A stretch of 55,469 bases of DNA from Veronia nyctiphanis (GCF_004116385.1 NZ_PEIB01000034.1:1-55469), one strand, 5' to 3'. Counted from the first letter of the stretch, positions 9,351-20,420 are shown. Numbers and translations: made by a program. Notes: a model not told the origin generated them from the letters alone.

Positions 9351-10888
9351 ATGTATTCATTAAGTATTCAACCCGGCAAACTTACCCTGAGCCAACTGCG
9401 TCAGGTAAGTCGCCAACCTGTTCATGTCACTTTCGCAGATGGTGTTGAAGACACCATGCAAGCGAGCATCGATACTGTTGCCCGCGTACTGGACGAAGGC
9501 CGTGTGGTTTACGGCATTAACACCGGCTTTGGCCTACTGGCAAACACCCGTATCGATCGCGAAGATCTTGAGACACTGCAGAAAAGTATTGTCCTGTCTC
9601 ATGCTGCAGGCATTGGAGAGTTCATGTCAGACGATACTGTTCGCCTGATGATGGTATTAAAAATCAATGGTCTTGCTCGTGGTTTCTCAGGCCTGCGCTA
9701 CTCAGTCGTTCAAGCACTGGCGACATTGATAAACGCAGAAGTGTATCCATGTATTCCGAAAAAAGGCTCTGTTGGCGCATCGGGTGACCTTGCTCCCCTC
9801 GCCACATGAGCACTGTGCTTCTTGGTGAAGGTCAGGCGCGCCATAAAGGCGAAATCGTTTCAGGTGCCGAAGCGCTGAAAATCGCTGGACTGTCGCCAAT
9901 TACTTTGGGCCCGAAAGAAGGCCTAGCCCTTCTTAACGGTACACAAGCTTCTACAGCATTTGCTCTTGAAGGCCTGTTTGCAGCGGAAGACCTTTTCGCT
10001 TCTGCAACCGTGTGTGGTGCGCTGTCTGTTGAAGCAGCGCTCGGAAGTCGTCGTCCATTTGACGCGCGTATTCACGAAGTGCGTGGTCACCAAACACAAA
10101 TGGATGCAGCGGCTGCTTACCGTCACCTGCTGGAAAATGACAGTGAAATTGGCCAAAGTCATCAATGCTGCGAGAAAGTACAAGACCCTTATTCACTGCG
10201 TTGCCAACCGCAGGTGATGGGTGCATGTCTTGAGCAAATTCGTTCAGCGTCGGCTGTGCTTCAAGTTGAAGCCAATGCTGTGTCAGATAACCCACTGGTG
10301 TTCTCTGATGACAACGACATTATCTCAGGCGGTAACTTCCACGCTGAGCCAGTTGCCATGGCTGCGGATAACCTCGCGCTGGCAATCGCTGAAATTGGTA
10401 GCCTTTCAGAGCGTCGCATGGCACTGCTGATTGACAGCGGTCTGAGTAAACTGCCTCCGTTTCTTGTTGATAATGGCGGCGTAAACAGTGGCTTTATGAT
10501 CGCACAGGTCACTTCTGCTGCACTGGCAAGCGAAAACAAATCACTGGCACACCCAGCGTCTGTTGATAGCCTACCAACATCAGCGAACCAAGAAGACCAC
10601 GTATCAATGGCAACGTTTGCAGGCCGTCGTCTTGGCGAAATGGGTGAGAATACTCGCGGAATTTTGGCTGTTGAGCTTCTGGCGGCTTGTCAGGGAATCG
10701 ATTTCCGCGCACCGTTGAAATCTTCCGCCAAACTGGAAGATGCTAAAGCATCACTCCGCGAGCGTGTCGATTTCTATGACAAAGACCGCTACTTCGCGCC
10801 AGATATTGAAAAAGCAGACCAACTGTTAAAAGAAGCGGTGTATAACAATCTTATGCCGACAGCACTTCTGCCTAGCGTAGACGTATAA
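9351..10888 (+). pseudogene. hutH: Histidine ammonia-lyase HutH, frameshifted once
   Basis: This is the first enzyme of the pathway and deaminates histidine to urocanate. The self-formed MIO cofactor triad ASG is in [13 protein letters not shown]. Further signatures are YGINTGFG near residue 54, [17 protein letters not shown] (here VQDPYS) and DNPLVF. The frame breaks at about 9803, four residues after the ASG motif: GCCACATGAGC should read GCCCACATGAGC. Adding one C gives [15 protein letters not shown] and a 512-residue protein of family length. It starts 9 bases after hutU behind AAGGAAG and is followed by a terminator, so it is the last gene of the operon. Confidence 0.92.
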
Positions 10889-10925
10889 GTCATAAAGCCT
10901 TATTTGTCGCTAAGTCCATGTAAAT

Positions 10926-10953
10926 AAAGGCCTCTTTTAGAGGGGCTTTTTGT
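10926..10953 (+). terminator. Terminator of the hut operon
   Basis: A GGCCTC...GAGGGGC stem with a short T-rich loop is followed by TTTTTGTTT, 37 bases after the hutH stop. Confidence 0.8.
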
Positions 10954-11088
10954 TTATAGAAGACAAAACAAAGCGCTATACGGAAAAACTAACAACCCGA
11001 TTCCAATTCTCGCGACGTTTCAGAATGCTGTCTTTGGGCTACTATTTGATTAGTCCCTAAATATTAAGTTGCTGGGCGGGAGTAGATA

Positions 11089-11952
11089 ATGTGGCAGTCC
11101 TTGTCTCTTCAGCTGTCTGATATAATTGGCCAGTCCTTTACAATCGTTGAGAAAACCCCGGTTGACGGTGGTGATATCAATGAGTGTTACACCATCACCG
11201 ATGGCACCAACCGATTTTTCGTCAAAGTCAACGACCGAGCTAACCTCTCAGTGTTTGAGTCTGAAGCGGAAAGCCTGAGACATTTAGCAATCTGCGGAGA
11301 GATAAATGTCCCCAAGGTAGTCTTCATTGGTGCAGTCAAAGACCACGCCGTTCTTGTTCTGAATTTTCTTGCCTTGAAGCATCTTGATACCGACAGCGCT
11401 TACCAACTTGGCCGCCAGCTGGCGCAACAACATCAGTGGGGAGAGCAGCTAGAGTATGGCTTTGATATCGATAATTACGTCGGTACGACAGTTCAACCCA
11501 ATAACTGGCATCGAAAGTGGAATGTGTTTTTCTCGGAGCAGCGTATCAGTTGGCAGTTGCAACTGGCGGCAGAAAGGGGCATTCATTTTGGTAATGTCGA
11601 CAGTATTACTGGGCGAATTAAAGAGCGCCTTTCCGGCCATCAACCAAAACCTTGCCTCCTCCACGGCGATTTATGGTTAGGTAATACGGGTTTATCTGTC
11701 CTTGGCCCCATATTTTTTGATCCTGCCAGTTATTGGGGTGACAGAGAAACAGATGTCGCCATGACTGAACTCTTTGGCCGTTTCCCCGATAGCTTTTACA
11801 CTGGTTACAATGAAGTGTGGCCGCTGGAGCACGATTACGCTGAGCGGAAAGAAATATACAACCTTTACCATATATTGAATCATGCACTTATTTTTGGTGG
11901 ACAATATATCAGCGATGCAGAAGATATACTTGATGCGTTGGGACTTAATTAA
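11089..11952 (+). CDS. Fructosamine kinase family protein
   Basis: This is a 287-residue small-molecule kinase of the fructosamine-3-kinase / YniA family, which phosphorylates sugar-amine (glycated) adducts for protein repair. Visible features are an N-lobe GGDINECYTI and the ATP-lysine strand FFVKVND. The catalytic loop is LLHGDLWLGNTG (HGD catalytic base), followed by the metal-binding FFDPASYWGDRETDVAM. It starts with ATG after GGGAG. The neighbours (CPXCG protein, ribE, norM) are the ones I recall beside this gene in vibrios. It stands alone, with about 750 bases of spacer after it. Confidence 0.9.
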   Translation: MWQSLSLQLSDIIGQSFTIVEKTPVDGGDINECYTITDGTNRFFVKVNDRANLSVFESEAESLRHLAICGEINVPKVVFIGAVKDHAVLVLNFLALKHLDTDSAYQLGRQLAQQHQWGEQLEYGFDIDNYVGTTVQPNNWHRKWNVFFSEQRISWQLQLAAERGIHFGNVDSITGRIKERLSGHQPKPCLLHGDLWLGNTGLSVLGPIFFDPASYWGDRETDVAMTELFGRFPDSFYTGYNEVWPLEHDYAERKEIYNLYHILNHALIFGGQYISDAEDILDALGLN

Positions 11953-12704
11953 TCTTCTATTAAATATCTCGAACACCGCATATCAATCACATTCGGAATA
12001 TTATTAATATTTCGAACTGCAGCGTATTTATCAGCCTTTCCTTATTTTCATATCAAAGACATCGACTCAATATTAATACTGGTACGAAGAAAGCACCAGT
12101 TTACCCCTTAGGTGCAAAATAATTTGTATACAGTGAATAGTAGATACGTCAAAACGCTGGGCACACGGCATGTTAAAGACGAAATTCAAACCAATCGAAG
12201 CCACTTAGAAAAGATAGAATCACGTGCCAGCGTTAGAGGATTGAGGCCGCTCACAAACTAAAATTTAGTAAAACCTGTGCGGCTTAAATACCCCTCAGAT
12301 ACTAGTGGATTGATACATAAAGAGTATTTTTCAGTCAGGTTACGTCGCGTCGTAAATTAAGATGAATAACTTCGCAACCATAAACATAACTCTAACATCA
12401 AGCTTATAATTGGTTTTTTACACTATTAAGTTTCGTAAATGAGAAGGACTTCTTTTAACTGGTTAAAAAAAAGAAAGCTGCTATGTTTGGTAATTAACAG
12501 AGATTGAGTTTTCAAATATGAAAATATAATCAATGTCACTTATTAGGAATATTACGTGCCAATAAACCGTGGAACATCCGGTTTTGCCATTATTTTTTAG
12601 ATAGAAATATGTTTGTTTCCTAGTATAAACATCAGTCACCTGCCTAACACATCCGATGTGTTAAACGTGGCTATGTTACTTGGCTAAGTTATGAGGATTG
12701 GACA
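11953..12704. other. Long intergenic spacer, AT-rich
   Basis: No coding signal on either strand and no tRNA-like fold recognised. The one structured element is the palindrome at 12645-12663 ahead of the CPXCG gene. Confidence 0.5.
12645..12663. promoter_or_regulatory. 19-bp palindrome ahead of the CPXCG gene
   Basis: TAACACATC and GATGTGTTA flank a single C, a 9+1+9 perfect palindrome 42 bases before the ATG. This is the shape of a dimeric regulator operator. No regulator is recognised for it. Confidence 0.45.
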
Positions 12705-12908
12705 ATGCAAAATTTCACAGAAAAGCGAATTGACTGCCCTCATTGTGGGCATACTTTTCGTATGACGCTGGATGTCAGTGGTGGGGATCAAGAGTTTTAT
12801 GATGACTGTCCGGTATGTTGCAATGCCATTCACCTAAGCTTGAAAGTGGATAACCAACACAAAACCATTAGCCTGTACGTTGATGCAGACGACGAGCAGG
12901 TATTTTAA
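12705..12908 (+). CDS. CPXCG-motif cysteine-rich protein
   Basis: This 67-residue protein has two zinc-ribbon knuckles, CPHCG near residue 15 and CPVCC near residue 37, separated by an acidic strand. This matches the CPXCG-motif cysteine-rich family, whose function is not known. It ends with a very acidic tail (DADDEQVF). GAGG lies 8 bases before the ATG. The family is common next to norM and ribE in vibrios, as here. Confidence 0.85.
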   Translation: MQNFTEKRIDCPHCGHTFRMTLDVSGGDQEFYDDCPVCCNAIHLSLKVDNQHKTISLYVDADDEQVF

Positions 12909-12912
12909 GAAA

Positions 12913-12934
12913 ACACCTCCCAACCAGGAGGTGT
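12913..12934. terminator. Hairpin after the CPXCG gene
   Basis: ACACCTCC, a 6-base loop, then GGAGGTGT form a perfect 8-bp stem four bases after the stop codon. There is no T-run after it, so it may be a 3' stabiliser rather than a classical terminator. Confidence 0.45.
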
Positions 12935-13005
12935 AGAGTGTGATAAGCCTGATAGACCAAGTTGAGCGGTTGTTTGTTGTAATAGACGCTGTGTTTTAGA
13001 AGAGG

Positions 13006-13614
13006 TTAAGCCTTAGCAGCAAGCATTCGCTCCACTGTATCAACAACAGCCTGAGTCTGCGGATCAACCTCAATATTCACCACGTCTCCCTTTCCTTTCC
13101 AACCAAGGTTTGTTCTCGCCAGTGTTTCTGGAATTAAATTGACGCAAAATTTGCTCTCTGACACATCACCAATTGTCAGGCTGATACCATCAATACCGAT
13201 ATAGCCTTTATCAAAGACATACTTGGTGATTTTCTCTGGCACTTCAAACCAAATCTGACGATTGTTTTCGGTAATAATGACATCGACGATATCGGCGACA
13301 CACATGATGTGACCAGACATGCTATGGCCGCCAATTTCATCACCGAATTTCGCTGCACGTTCAATATTAACCTTATCACCCACATCAAGAGCGCCAAGAT
13401 TGGTCAGATTCAGCGTTGCCTGCATCAGATCGAACCAGACGCGGTTACCATCCACTTTTGTCACCGTGAGGCAGCAACCGTTATGCGCCACAGATGCACC
13501 GAGTTCAATGCCTTTACACCACGCGTCTTCAAATTCCAGCACATGCGTCTGAAAGTTCTCTTTTTTAATGATATCCACAACAGGTGCGGTGCCTTGCACA
13601 ATGCCAGTAAACAT
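13006..13614 (-). CDS. ribE: Riboflavin synthase alpha chain
   Basis: It dismutates two 6,7-dimethyl-8-ribityllumazines to riboflavin. The 202-residue protein is a tandem of two lumazine-binding barrels. The first begins MFTGIVQG and contains [11 protein letters not shown]. The second contains GHIMCVADI and [23 protein letters not shown] precedes the ATG. It is transcribed leftward after dbpA, and convergently to the CPXCG gene. I see no FMN riboswitch in its short leader. Confidence 0.95.
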   Translation of the reverse strand: MFTGIVQGTAPVVDIIKKENFQTHVLEFEDAWCKGIELGASVAHNGCCLTVTKVDGNRVWFDLMQATLNLTNLGALDVGDKVNIERAAKFGDEIGGHSMSGHIMCVADIVDVIITENNRQIWFEVPEKITKYVFDKGYIGIDGISLTIGDVSESKFCVNLIPETLARTNLGWKGKGDVVNIEVDPQTQAVVDTVERMLAAKA

Positions 13615-13731
13615 GATGCTCCTTATGAACCAGTCAGAGACAATGACGACAGCAGATAAACTCTTGTCATCAATAGATTGAAAACATTACGTAATTGATT
13701 GGATAAGGTATCAATCAGCCTTGATGGTGAC

Positions 13732-13752
13732 AAGGGAGCGTTTCACTCCCTT
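13732..13752 (-). terminator. Weak hairpin between dbpA and ribE
   Basis: AAGGGAG and CTCCCTT pair across a 7-base loop just after the dbpA stop. On the minus strand the stem is followed by only two T's, so termination would be partial at most. Confidence 0.4.
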
Positions 13753-13767
13753 TGAGTGGTTTTGTTA

Positions 13768-15150
13768 CTAGGCTTTGATGAACCGTGCTCTGAACTGACG
13801 CCCCTTCAGTTTGCCATTTTGTAACTGTTTCAACGCTTTATTGGCAACAGAGTGACTCACTGCGACATACGCACTCATCGGAAACAGGTTTATCTTGCCG
13901 ATTGCTTTGCCATCAATGCCACCCTCTTTTGTCAAGGAGCCGAGAATATCACCCGCGCGCACTTTCTGCTTCTTACCGCCCGCAATCTGAATGGTTTTCA
14001 TCGGCGCCTTCATTGGCACTGCTGAGCTAGGCTTTGCTGGGCAGCTCTCAGTCGTAATGGTTGCGTCGAGTTCATCTTCGATGAGCGCCACACGATAGCC
14101 ATCTTTTTCGCCGACAAAACTGAATGCTTTACCTTTGCTGCCCGCTCGGCCCGTGCGTCCGATTCGGTGAACATGCACTTCAGGGTCGCGTGATAATTCA
14201 AAGTTAAATACAGCATCAAGATTTTCGACATCCAGCCCACGAGCTGCGACATCCGTTGCCACCAAAAGAGACACACTTTTGTTTGCGAACATCACTAACG
14301 CCTGATCACGGTCTCGCTGCTCCATGTCACCATGTAAAGCAATAACACTGTACCCTTTGTAGGCAAGTTCATCTTCGACCATTTGCACGTCTTTTTTGGT
14401 GTTACAGAAGATAACCGACGACTCAGGCTGATGAATAGCAAGCAACGCTTCGAGACCATCAAGGCGATCGTCGAGGTTGTTAGCGGAATAAAACGTCTGC
14501 GCAATCGAACCTAGCGAGTGCGTTGACTCTACTTTCACCATTTCTGGATCGCACATAATGTCACTGGCGATAGATTGAATAGTTTTCGGAAACGTCGCAC
14601 TGAATAGGAGGGTCTGACGCTGTTTCGGCGCTTCTGAAATGATGCTTTCTAATGCATCCTGAAAGCCCATATCCAGCATGCGATCTGCTTCATCAAGCAC
14701 CAATGTGTTGAGTTCTGAGAGATCGATTCGCCCTTTCGATAAGTGATCAAGAATGCGTCCCGGCGTCCCCACTAAAATGTGCGCACCGTGTTCCAATGAG
14801 CCAATCTGAGGTCCCATCGGCATACCACCGCACAGCGTGAGAACTTTGATATTATGAATACCGCGTGCCAATGTGCGTACTTCGTTGGCAACTTGGTCAG
14901 CAAGCTCACGCGTTGGACACAAAATCAGAGATTGCACACGGAAGCGTTTTGCATTCAAGTTAGACAATACACCGAGGCTAAAGGCTGCGGTCTTCCCCGA
15001 CCCTGTTTTACCCTGACCGATAACATCTTTTCCTGAAAGGATAAGGGGCAGTGATTGCTGTTGTATGGCGGTCATTTCTTTATAGCCAAGATCATTCAGC
15101 GTATTAAGAAGTGCAGGGTTCAGCGATATAGAAGTAAATGAAGCAGTCAC
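13768..15150 (-). CDS. dbpA: ATP-dependent RNA helicase DbpA
   Basis: This DEAD-box helicase acts in 50S ribosomal subunit assembly, docking on hairpin 92 of 23S rRNA. Motifs in order are the Q-motif around YKEMTAIQQQSLP, Walker A GQGKTGSGKTA, PTRELA, GTPGR, DEAD in LVLDEADRMLDMG and SAT in LLFSATFPK. Then come ARGLD and HRIGRTGRAG. The C-terminal 75 residues (VRAGDILGSLTKEGGIDGKAIGKINL) are the DbpA RNA-binding domain, which separates it from RhlE or SrmB. It has 460 residues, normal length. The start is GTG at 15150 with AAGG upstream. Confidence 0.95.
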   Translation of the reverse strand: MTASFTSISLNPALLNTLNDLGYKEMTAIQQQSLPLILSGKDVIGQGKTGSGKTAAFSLGVLSNLNAKRFRVQSLILCPTRELADQVANEVRTLARGIHNIKVLTLCGGMPMGPQIGSLEHGAHILVGTPGRILDHLSKGRIDLSELNTLVLDEADRMLDMGFQDALESIISEAPKQRQTLLFSATFPKTIQSIASDIMCDPEMVKVESTHSLGSIAQTFYSANNLDDRLDGLEALLAIHQPESSVIFCNTKKDVQMVEDELAYKGYSVIALHGDMEQRDRDQALVMFANKSVSLLVATDVAARGLDVENLDAVFNFELSRDPEVHVHRIGRTGRAGSKGKAFSFVGEKDGYRVALIEDELDATITTESCPAKPSSAVPMKAPMKTIQIAGGKKQKVRAGDILGSLTKEGGIDGKAIGKINLFPMSAYVAVSHSVANKALKQLQNGKLKGRQFRARFIKA

Positions 15151-15502
15151 AGTTTTCGGCCTTACAGGAAAATGGGCTGGTATTATGCGTGATTATGGCT
15201 CAGATACCACTAAAGATTACGCTCAAAAGAACATTCATGTAAACCTCTATGACTTTCACGCCACTGTATAGACGTGACAGTCCTCCGAGCAGCCGATATC
15301 GGCATCGATTTTCTTTTATTTTGTTTTGCGCTGTTGATACTATCCGCAATCTAAAACTATTCTTCTAAATGTGACTGTTCATCACCTCTTAAAGCACTTC
15401 TCTGTCACTTACGCTCGCTGACATGTCACTGTGCCCGCTGGCAAAATTCGCGACTCAGAAACATTTAAGATGTAGACAGATCCAGCTGTCCCGGAGTTGT
15501 CA
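15151..15502. other. Divergent intergenic region dbpA / norM
   Basis: About 350 bases between two divergently transcribed genes, so it must hold both promoters. A GCCGATATCGGC palindrome lies near 15291-15302. I see no gene or riboswitch. Confidence 0.45.
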
Positions 15503-16869
15503 TTGCAAAATTATCGTCAGGAAGCGGCGTCAATTATTAAATTAGGCACGCCAGTTCTTATTGCTCAGCTTGCGCAAACAGGCATGGGCTTCGTAGATAC
15601 CGTTATGGCCGGAGGTGTGAGCCCTACCGACATGGCCGCTGTTGCCGTTGCATCCAGTATTTGGTTCCCTACCGTGTTATTTGGTATCGGCGTACTGCTA
15701 GCATGGTGCCGATCATTTCTCAACTCAATGGCTCAGGCCGTACCGAGAAGATCCCGTTCCAGCTTCATCAAGGTATTTACCTTTCTATCATAATCGCTTT
15801 GCCCATGATGATTTTGCTGGCCAACACAGATGCATTGATTTTGTACATGGACATTGAACCCGCCATGACAGAAAAGATCATCGGTTACATGCATGCCGTG
15901 CTCTGGGGCGCGCCAGCCGTTCTACTGTTTCAGGTGCTTCGAAACCTGTGTGAAGGCGTATCGATGACAGTACCCGCGATGGTGATTGGGTTCGGAGGCT
16001 GATTGCCAACGTGCACTCAACTGGATTTTCGTTTATGGCGAATTGGGCGCACCCGCACTTGGCGGCGTGGGGTGTGGCGTCGCAACAGCATCGTTTACTG
16101 GCTGATGACCTTTGCCATGCTGTTTTACATATTGAAAAACAAAAAGCTGGAAAAACTCGACCTATTCTCTCACTTCAATCGCATCGACCGAAAAGCACAA
16201 ATGCGGATCGTCAAACTCGGTTTGCCTGTTGCAGGCTCGCTGTTCTTTGAAGTGACCATGTTCTCATTGGTTGCCTTACTGATTGCGCCATTAGGGTCAG
16301 ACGTGGTGGCTGCGCATCAGGTGGCAATCAACTTCTCATCTTTGGTCTTTATGGTTCCGCTCAGTTTATCGATGGCGGTCAGTATCCGCGTTGGACACCA
16401 ACTCGGTGAGAAAAGTACCCTCGGTGCAGGTAATTCCGCCAAACTCGGTATTTACATTGGGATGTTCTGTTCCGTATTTACGGCGCTGATCACCATTGTC
16501 TTCCGTGAGCAAATTATTGACCTGTATACCGACAACCATGAAGTCGGCGTCATTGCCGCGCACCTTTTGATTCTGGCGGCGATTTTCCAATGCACTGATG
16601 CGATTCAAGCCGTTGCTGCTGGTGCATTACGTGGCTATAAAGATACCCGTGCTATTTTCTATCTCACGCTGGTGTCTTATTGGTTTATCGGGGTGCCGAC
16701 AGGTTATGTGCTGGGTATGACAAACCTCATCACTGAGCCTTCTGGCGCACACGGTTTTTGGATTGGTTTGATTGTTGGCTTGAGCGTTGCGGCAGTATTG
16801 CTAGGTATGCGTCTTGTTTGGATCCGCCGTCAGTCAACGGAGTTTCAGTTGGCGTTAGCAGAGAGATAA
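15503..16869 (+). pseudogene. norM: MATE multidrug efflux protein (NorM-like), multiply frameshifted
   Basis: This is a MATE-family transporter that exports cationic drugs and dyes in exchange for Na+ or H+. Family signatures include [26 protein letters not shown] at the first helix, [17 protein letters not shown] and the C-terminal half GLPVAGSLFFEVTMF...APLGSDVVAAHQVAINFSSLVFMVPLS. The frame breaks near 15702, 16000, 16012 and 16093. Adding one base at each point gives continuous homology, and the corrected length is 456 residues, exactly what NorM proteins usually have. TTG 15503 is 6 bases after GGAG and matches the normal start ([11 protein letters not shown]). Four deletions in one gene argue for local sequence error. 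Confidence 0.85.
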
Positions 16870-16910
16870 ACCGCTAACAGTCTCTATCAAACAGACAGTC
16901 AAACTCAAAG

Positions 16911-16938
16911 AAAAGGCGCAATTCAACGGCGCCTTTTT
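16911..16938. terminator. Bidirectional terminator between norM and the AraC gene
   Basis: AAAAGGCGC and GGCGCCTTTTT pair across a short loop, with T-rich ends on both strands. It lies between convergent genes. Confidence 0.85.
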
Positions 16939-16944
16939 GAATCT

Positions 16945-17856
16945 TCACGATAACGAAAAAGCTTTTCTAAAGTTTGACGGCGTCATGCCCTTGGTTTCTT
17001 TGAAGTGGCGGTTAAAGTTCGACAAGTTTGCAAACCCTGCATTCTGCGCCACCCAAGAAACGGGTTTCTGAGATTGAATCAACATCTCACACGCCTTTCC
17101 AACTCGGAAGTTTTTCAGGTGCTCAGCAAAACTCTCTGAAAAATTACGTTCAAACAAACGATAAACAGAGCTTTCGCTCATGTGCAGATGACGGCACAGG
17201 TCAGCAATTTGTATCCTCTGCTGATAGTGGTTCTCTATGTATGTTCTTGCTAGCTCTACCCTGTCGGCATGCCCGTCAGAAGCACCTGCCTCCGAATAAC
17301 CGTACTGAATGCTGGTCAAAGCTTTACTCTCTTTGTCTTCTGCCAATAAGAGCAGGATATCTACAAGCACTGAAAACTGGCGCGCAGGTGACTGCTGACT
17401 GGGGTTTTGCACCATCAACTGAGCTACTTTATTCACGCAAGCCGGGCTAAAACCGAGACCTTTCGACGACTTACCCAACATAGGTTTTAACGTGGTGAGC
17501 GCAGGAATAGTCTCAATGACACGCTCAACCCACGCGGGGGAAAACCAGAGAATGTAGGTTTCTATACCACGTTGAGAATCAGGGTTGACCTTACCCATGA
17601 TCATATGTGGCAGACCTGGCCCGTAAAGCAACATGGTATTGTGTGAAGGTTCACCAATGAAGTCGCCAGCAAAGATATTACCACTGAACAAACTGTCAGG
17701 GTCTTGATAGAGCACCAGCTCATACTCATTGTGATAATGCCAACCGCTGCACTTTACATCACGCTTCGAATCTGCAGAGCGTGTCTTCCAATCAAATTTG
17801 GCAAAACGCCAGCTGAAGTCGTCTTCACTACTGATATTTTCAATACTTAATTTCAT
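16945..17856 (-). CDS. AraC-family transcriptional regulator
   Basis: This is a 303-residue regulator. Residues 35-110 look like a cupin/AraC ligand domain (CSGWHYHNEYELVLYQ, LLYGPGLPHMI), which usually senses a small sugar-like or hydrophobic molecule. Residues 195-300 form the two helix-turn-helix motifs: RIQIADLCRHLHMSESSVYRLFER, then the second ending in GFANLSNFNRHFKETKGMTPSNFRK. It is divergent from the MFS exporter 204 bases away, so it probably controls that gene and its own. The ligand is unknown. Confidence 0.88.
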   Translation of the reverse strand: MKLSIENISSEDDFSWRFAKFDWKTRSADSKRDVKCSGWHYHNEYELVLYQDPDSLFSGNIFAGDFIGEPSHNTMLLYGPGLPHMIMGKVNPDSQRGIETYILWFSPAWVERVIETIPALTTLKPMLGKSSKGLGFSPACVNKVAQLMVQNPSQQSPARQFSVLVDILLLLAEDKESKALTSIQYGYSEAGASDGHADRVELARTYIENHYQQRIQIADLCRHLHMSESSVYRLFERNFSESFAEHLKNFRVGKACEMLIQSQKPVSWVAQNAGFANLSNFNRHFKETKGMTPSNFRKAFSLS

Positions 17857-18059
17857 GAATGGAGCTTTGGCCTGTCACGCTGTTGAATGTCAGTCATCAT
17901 CTAACAAATCAACGTCACCTTCTAGTATTCCACCAATTGAGAATCCAATTTTGAATGAATTTCATCAAAAGAAGACGGATGATTATCACAACACTTGTCT
18001 CTAAAGAAATACGATACACACCACTGAGACATTCCCTTTCTAATTCGACCGGAGACACC

Positions 18060-19267
18060 GTGAAAATAAGCGCTACCTTTTTAGCATTTATCTTTATTTG
18101 TTTTTTCTGTGGCCTATCTGGTGCTTCATGGTGCCGCTGTTGTCACTCTATTTGTCAGAAGCGTTAAACGCCGAACCGCTGATGGTAAGCCTTTTTCTTG
18201 GGCTCTCATTAACCAGTGGCGTGCTCGTATCACAACATTTGGCAAAACTTTCTGACAAAGGCGTGTCGCGGAAAAAACTGATCGCCACAGGCTTGTTCTG
18301 CTCCATGATTGCCTCAAGCGTTTTTGCAATCACTCGCGAGTATTATGTGGCGATTGCTGTCTCTGTGCTGGTGCTTTCATTTTCGGCTGTTACTTTGCCA
18401 CAGGTATTCGCCTTAATCCGTGAATATGCCGATCAGCAAAAAGACACTGACACGACACTGATGATGACGTCGACCCGTGCTTGTATTGCTCTGGCCTGGG
18501 TGTGTGGGCCGCCATTGGCGTTTATTTGTCATGATGCTTACGGGTTTAACGTTACCTTCTTTATTTCCGCATTCATTAGCTTAATGACAATAGTACTGGC
18601 GTTAACCATGCTGCCGGACATGAGGGTCAAACAAGATGCGGCAGCGACAACAGAGAACAGCCAAACAGAAGTACCACTGACACCTTGGTATAAAATCCCT
18701 GCAGTGTTGTTTTTCAGTGTTGCTGTGCTGTTAATGTTCTTTGCCAACAACCTCTATTTGATCAGTATGCCGCTCTACATGACGCAAGAAATGGGCGAGT
18801 CCTCTTCTTGGGTAGGTAAACTGTTCGGGCTAGCCGCGTTTATGGAAATACCCATCATGATTGGTGGTGGTTATCTGGTGAAGTATTTCGGTGCGCGACG
18901 CATGGTAGCCTTCGGTGTAATGAGTGGCATGTTGTTCTTCCTTTCAATGTCACAAACGACCGAGATATGGCAAATGCTGGTGCTTCAGGTGCTAAATGGT
19001 ATTTACATCGGTACCACTGCAACTCTGGGTATGGTGCTTCTGCAAGACATGATGCCAAAACAACGCGGTGTCGCGACGACGCTATTCAGTAACGGTATCC
19101 AACTCGGCAACCTCACTGCCAGCCTTGCGCTGGGTGTAATTGGCGAATTCGTTAACTATCATTTTGCGTTTTACTTGTGTGCTGGCGCGGCCATGCTCTC
19201 GTTGGCATTTATCGTCATTCCTACCTTGTTAACTAAACGCAAAAACCTCGCTCCGATAACGCAGTAA
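18060..19267 (+). pseudogene. MFS sugar-efflux-type transporter (SetA/SotB-like), frameshifted near the start
   Basis: This is a 12-helix major-facilitator exporter resembling the SetA/SetB sugar efflux group. Helix 2 carries the loop GVLVSQHLAKLSDKGVSRKKL. The second half begins PWYKIPAVLFFSVAVLLMFF and includes FMEIPIMIGGGYLVKYFGARRMV. GTG 18060 follows a GGAGACACC site and gives KISATFLAFIFICFF. The frame then breaks in a six-T run at about 18101-18106. A seventh T joins it to LWPIWCFMVPLLSLYL and yields 402 residues. It is divergent from an AraC-type regulator, its likely controller. The exported substrate is unknown. Confidence 0.8.
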
Positions 19268-19273
19268 ACCTTT

Positions 19274-19301
19274 TCTGGCAGAGTCCGATCTGACTCTGCC
19301 A
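19274..19301. terminator. 11-bp perfect hairpin after the MFS gene
   Basis: CTGGCAGAGTC and GACTCTGCCAG pair across a 6-base loop, seven bases after the stop. There is no T-run on the plus strand, so intrinsic termination is uncertain. Confidence 0.5.
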
Positions 19302-19425
19302 GCCTCTGATACATCAAGCAATCCATCATATCTACTTGATAAACCGCCAGAGTGTAGCGGTTTAAATCGCAATTCGAATATACTTCGTAATATCAGATAT
19401 CTAAAATAATCAGGCACCATTTGTT

Positions 19426-20420
19426 ATGCGAATTTGGGTATGTATTTGCGCTGTTCTATTGCTCGGCTGTAGACCCGGCAACGAAACGACGGATCTCTTT
19501 GAGACTTATCAACAACGGCTTGCCAATGTGGTTGATGCTGATACCAGCCCCCTTCCCGAGTCTGACAAAGTTCAGTTACCGAGAAAGCGCGAGCTTATCC
19601 AGCCTATTGAAGATGTCACCTTCGGTTTGCTAGATGCGTATGACCTGCGTAAGTGCGGTCTTTTCCAACTCATCGCTGAAAGAAACTCAGTACTGGGAAA
19701 AATCCAAGACCCGTTTAGGCAGCTTGATTACGAAGTCAGCTTTCTTACCAAGCCAATAGCTGCCTGAACGATATCGAAAGCCCGGAGATAAAATCATTAT
19801 TGACAGAAGCCATCAGCGTCAAAAGCCGACAACTTCCCACACGATACTGGAACGCCATTGGCGGCAGCGATGCTTGGAACAAACAACTGGGTTTGCCCGT
19901 CAACATGATATCGATAAAAAATGTGGTCCCCGATTCGAACGTAACCTCAGCAATCAACGCGTTTGCTGACATCCCTAACGCAACAACAGGTCAACTGACC
20001 ATCACACCTTGGCAAGAGACCATAGAGAAACAAAAGATGCTCGGGGCACTGTTTTTCTCTCTCGATGAAAGTCGTCGGTGGTTAACAGCCACCACCCAAC
20101 AACTGAGAGAAAACGACAAGAAAATACTTTGCGGAAGAAACATTAACCAGACAAAAGCGAAATATCTCAGAAACATCTTCGATGAATTCTACGTCGACCA
20201 AATTCAGCCTTACCTGGCATCGCTCGATAACATGTATCAAGACATCTCACCCTCTTTGAGGCAGATTGCAGAATATTCAGACACGCCAAGTGCGTTCAAC
20301 GACTATCAAACTGCCTATTTTGAAGGTAAACATTACCAACTGTACAAAAAAGCGGTAAAAGACCATGTCATCTATTGGCGCGAGTTGTTTGAACGCTGCA
20401 ACATGCGTATTGGGCAATAA
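19426..20420 (+). pseudogene. DUF3080 family lipoprotein, frameshifted once
   Basis: It starts with a lipoprotein signal (MRIWVCICAVLLLGCRPG, lipobox LLGC), so the mature protein should be anchored to a membrane by Cys15. The body matches what I recall of DUF3080 (QPIEDVTFGLLDAYDLRKCGLFQLIAERNS, ending HVIYWRELFERCNMRIG). No function is known. The frame breaks near 19755 (CCAATAG); one extra A gives KPNSCLNDIES and continuous homology over 331 residues. It stands alone before the tRNA-Val gene. Confidence 0.75.

Noticed and set aside
13309..13659. 116-codon ORF opposite ribE
   Set aside because: It is antisense to a complete, well-conserved riboflavin synthase.
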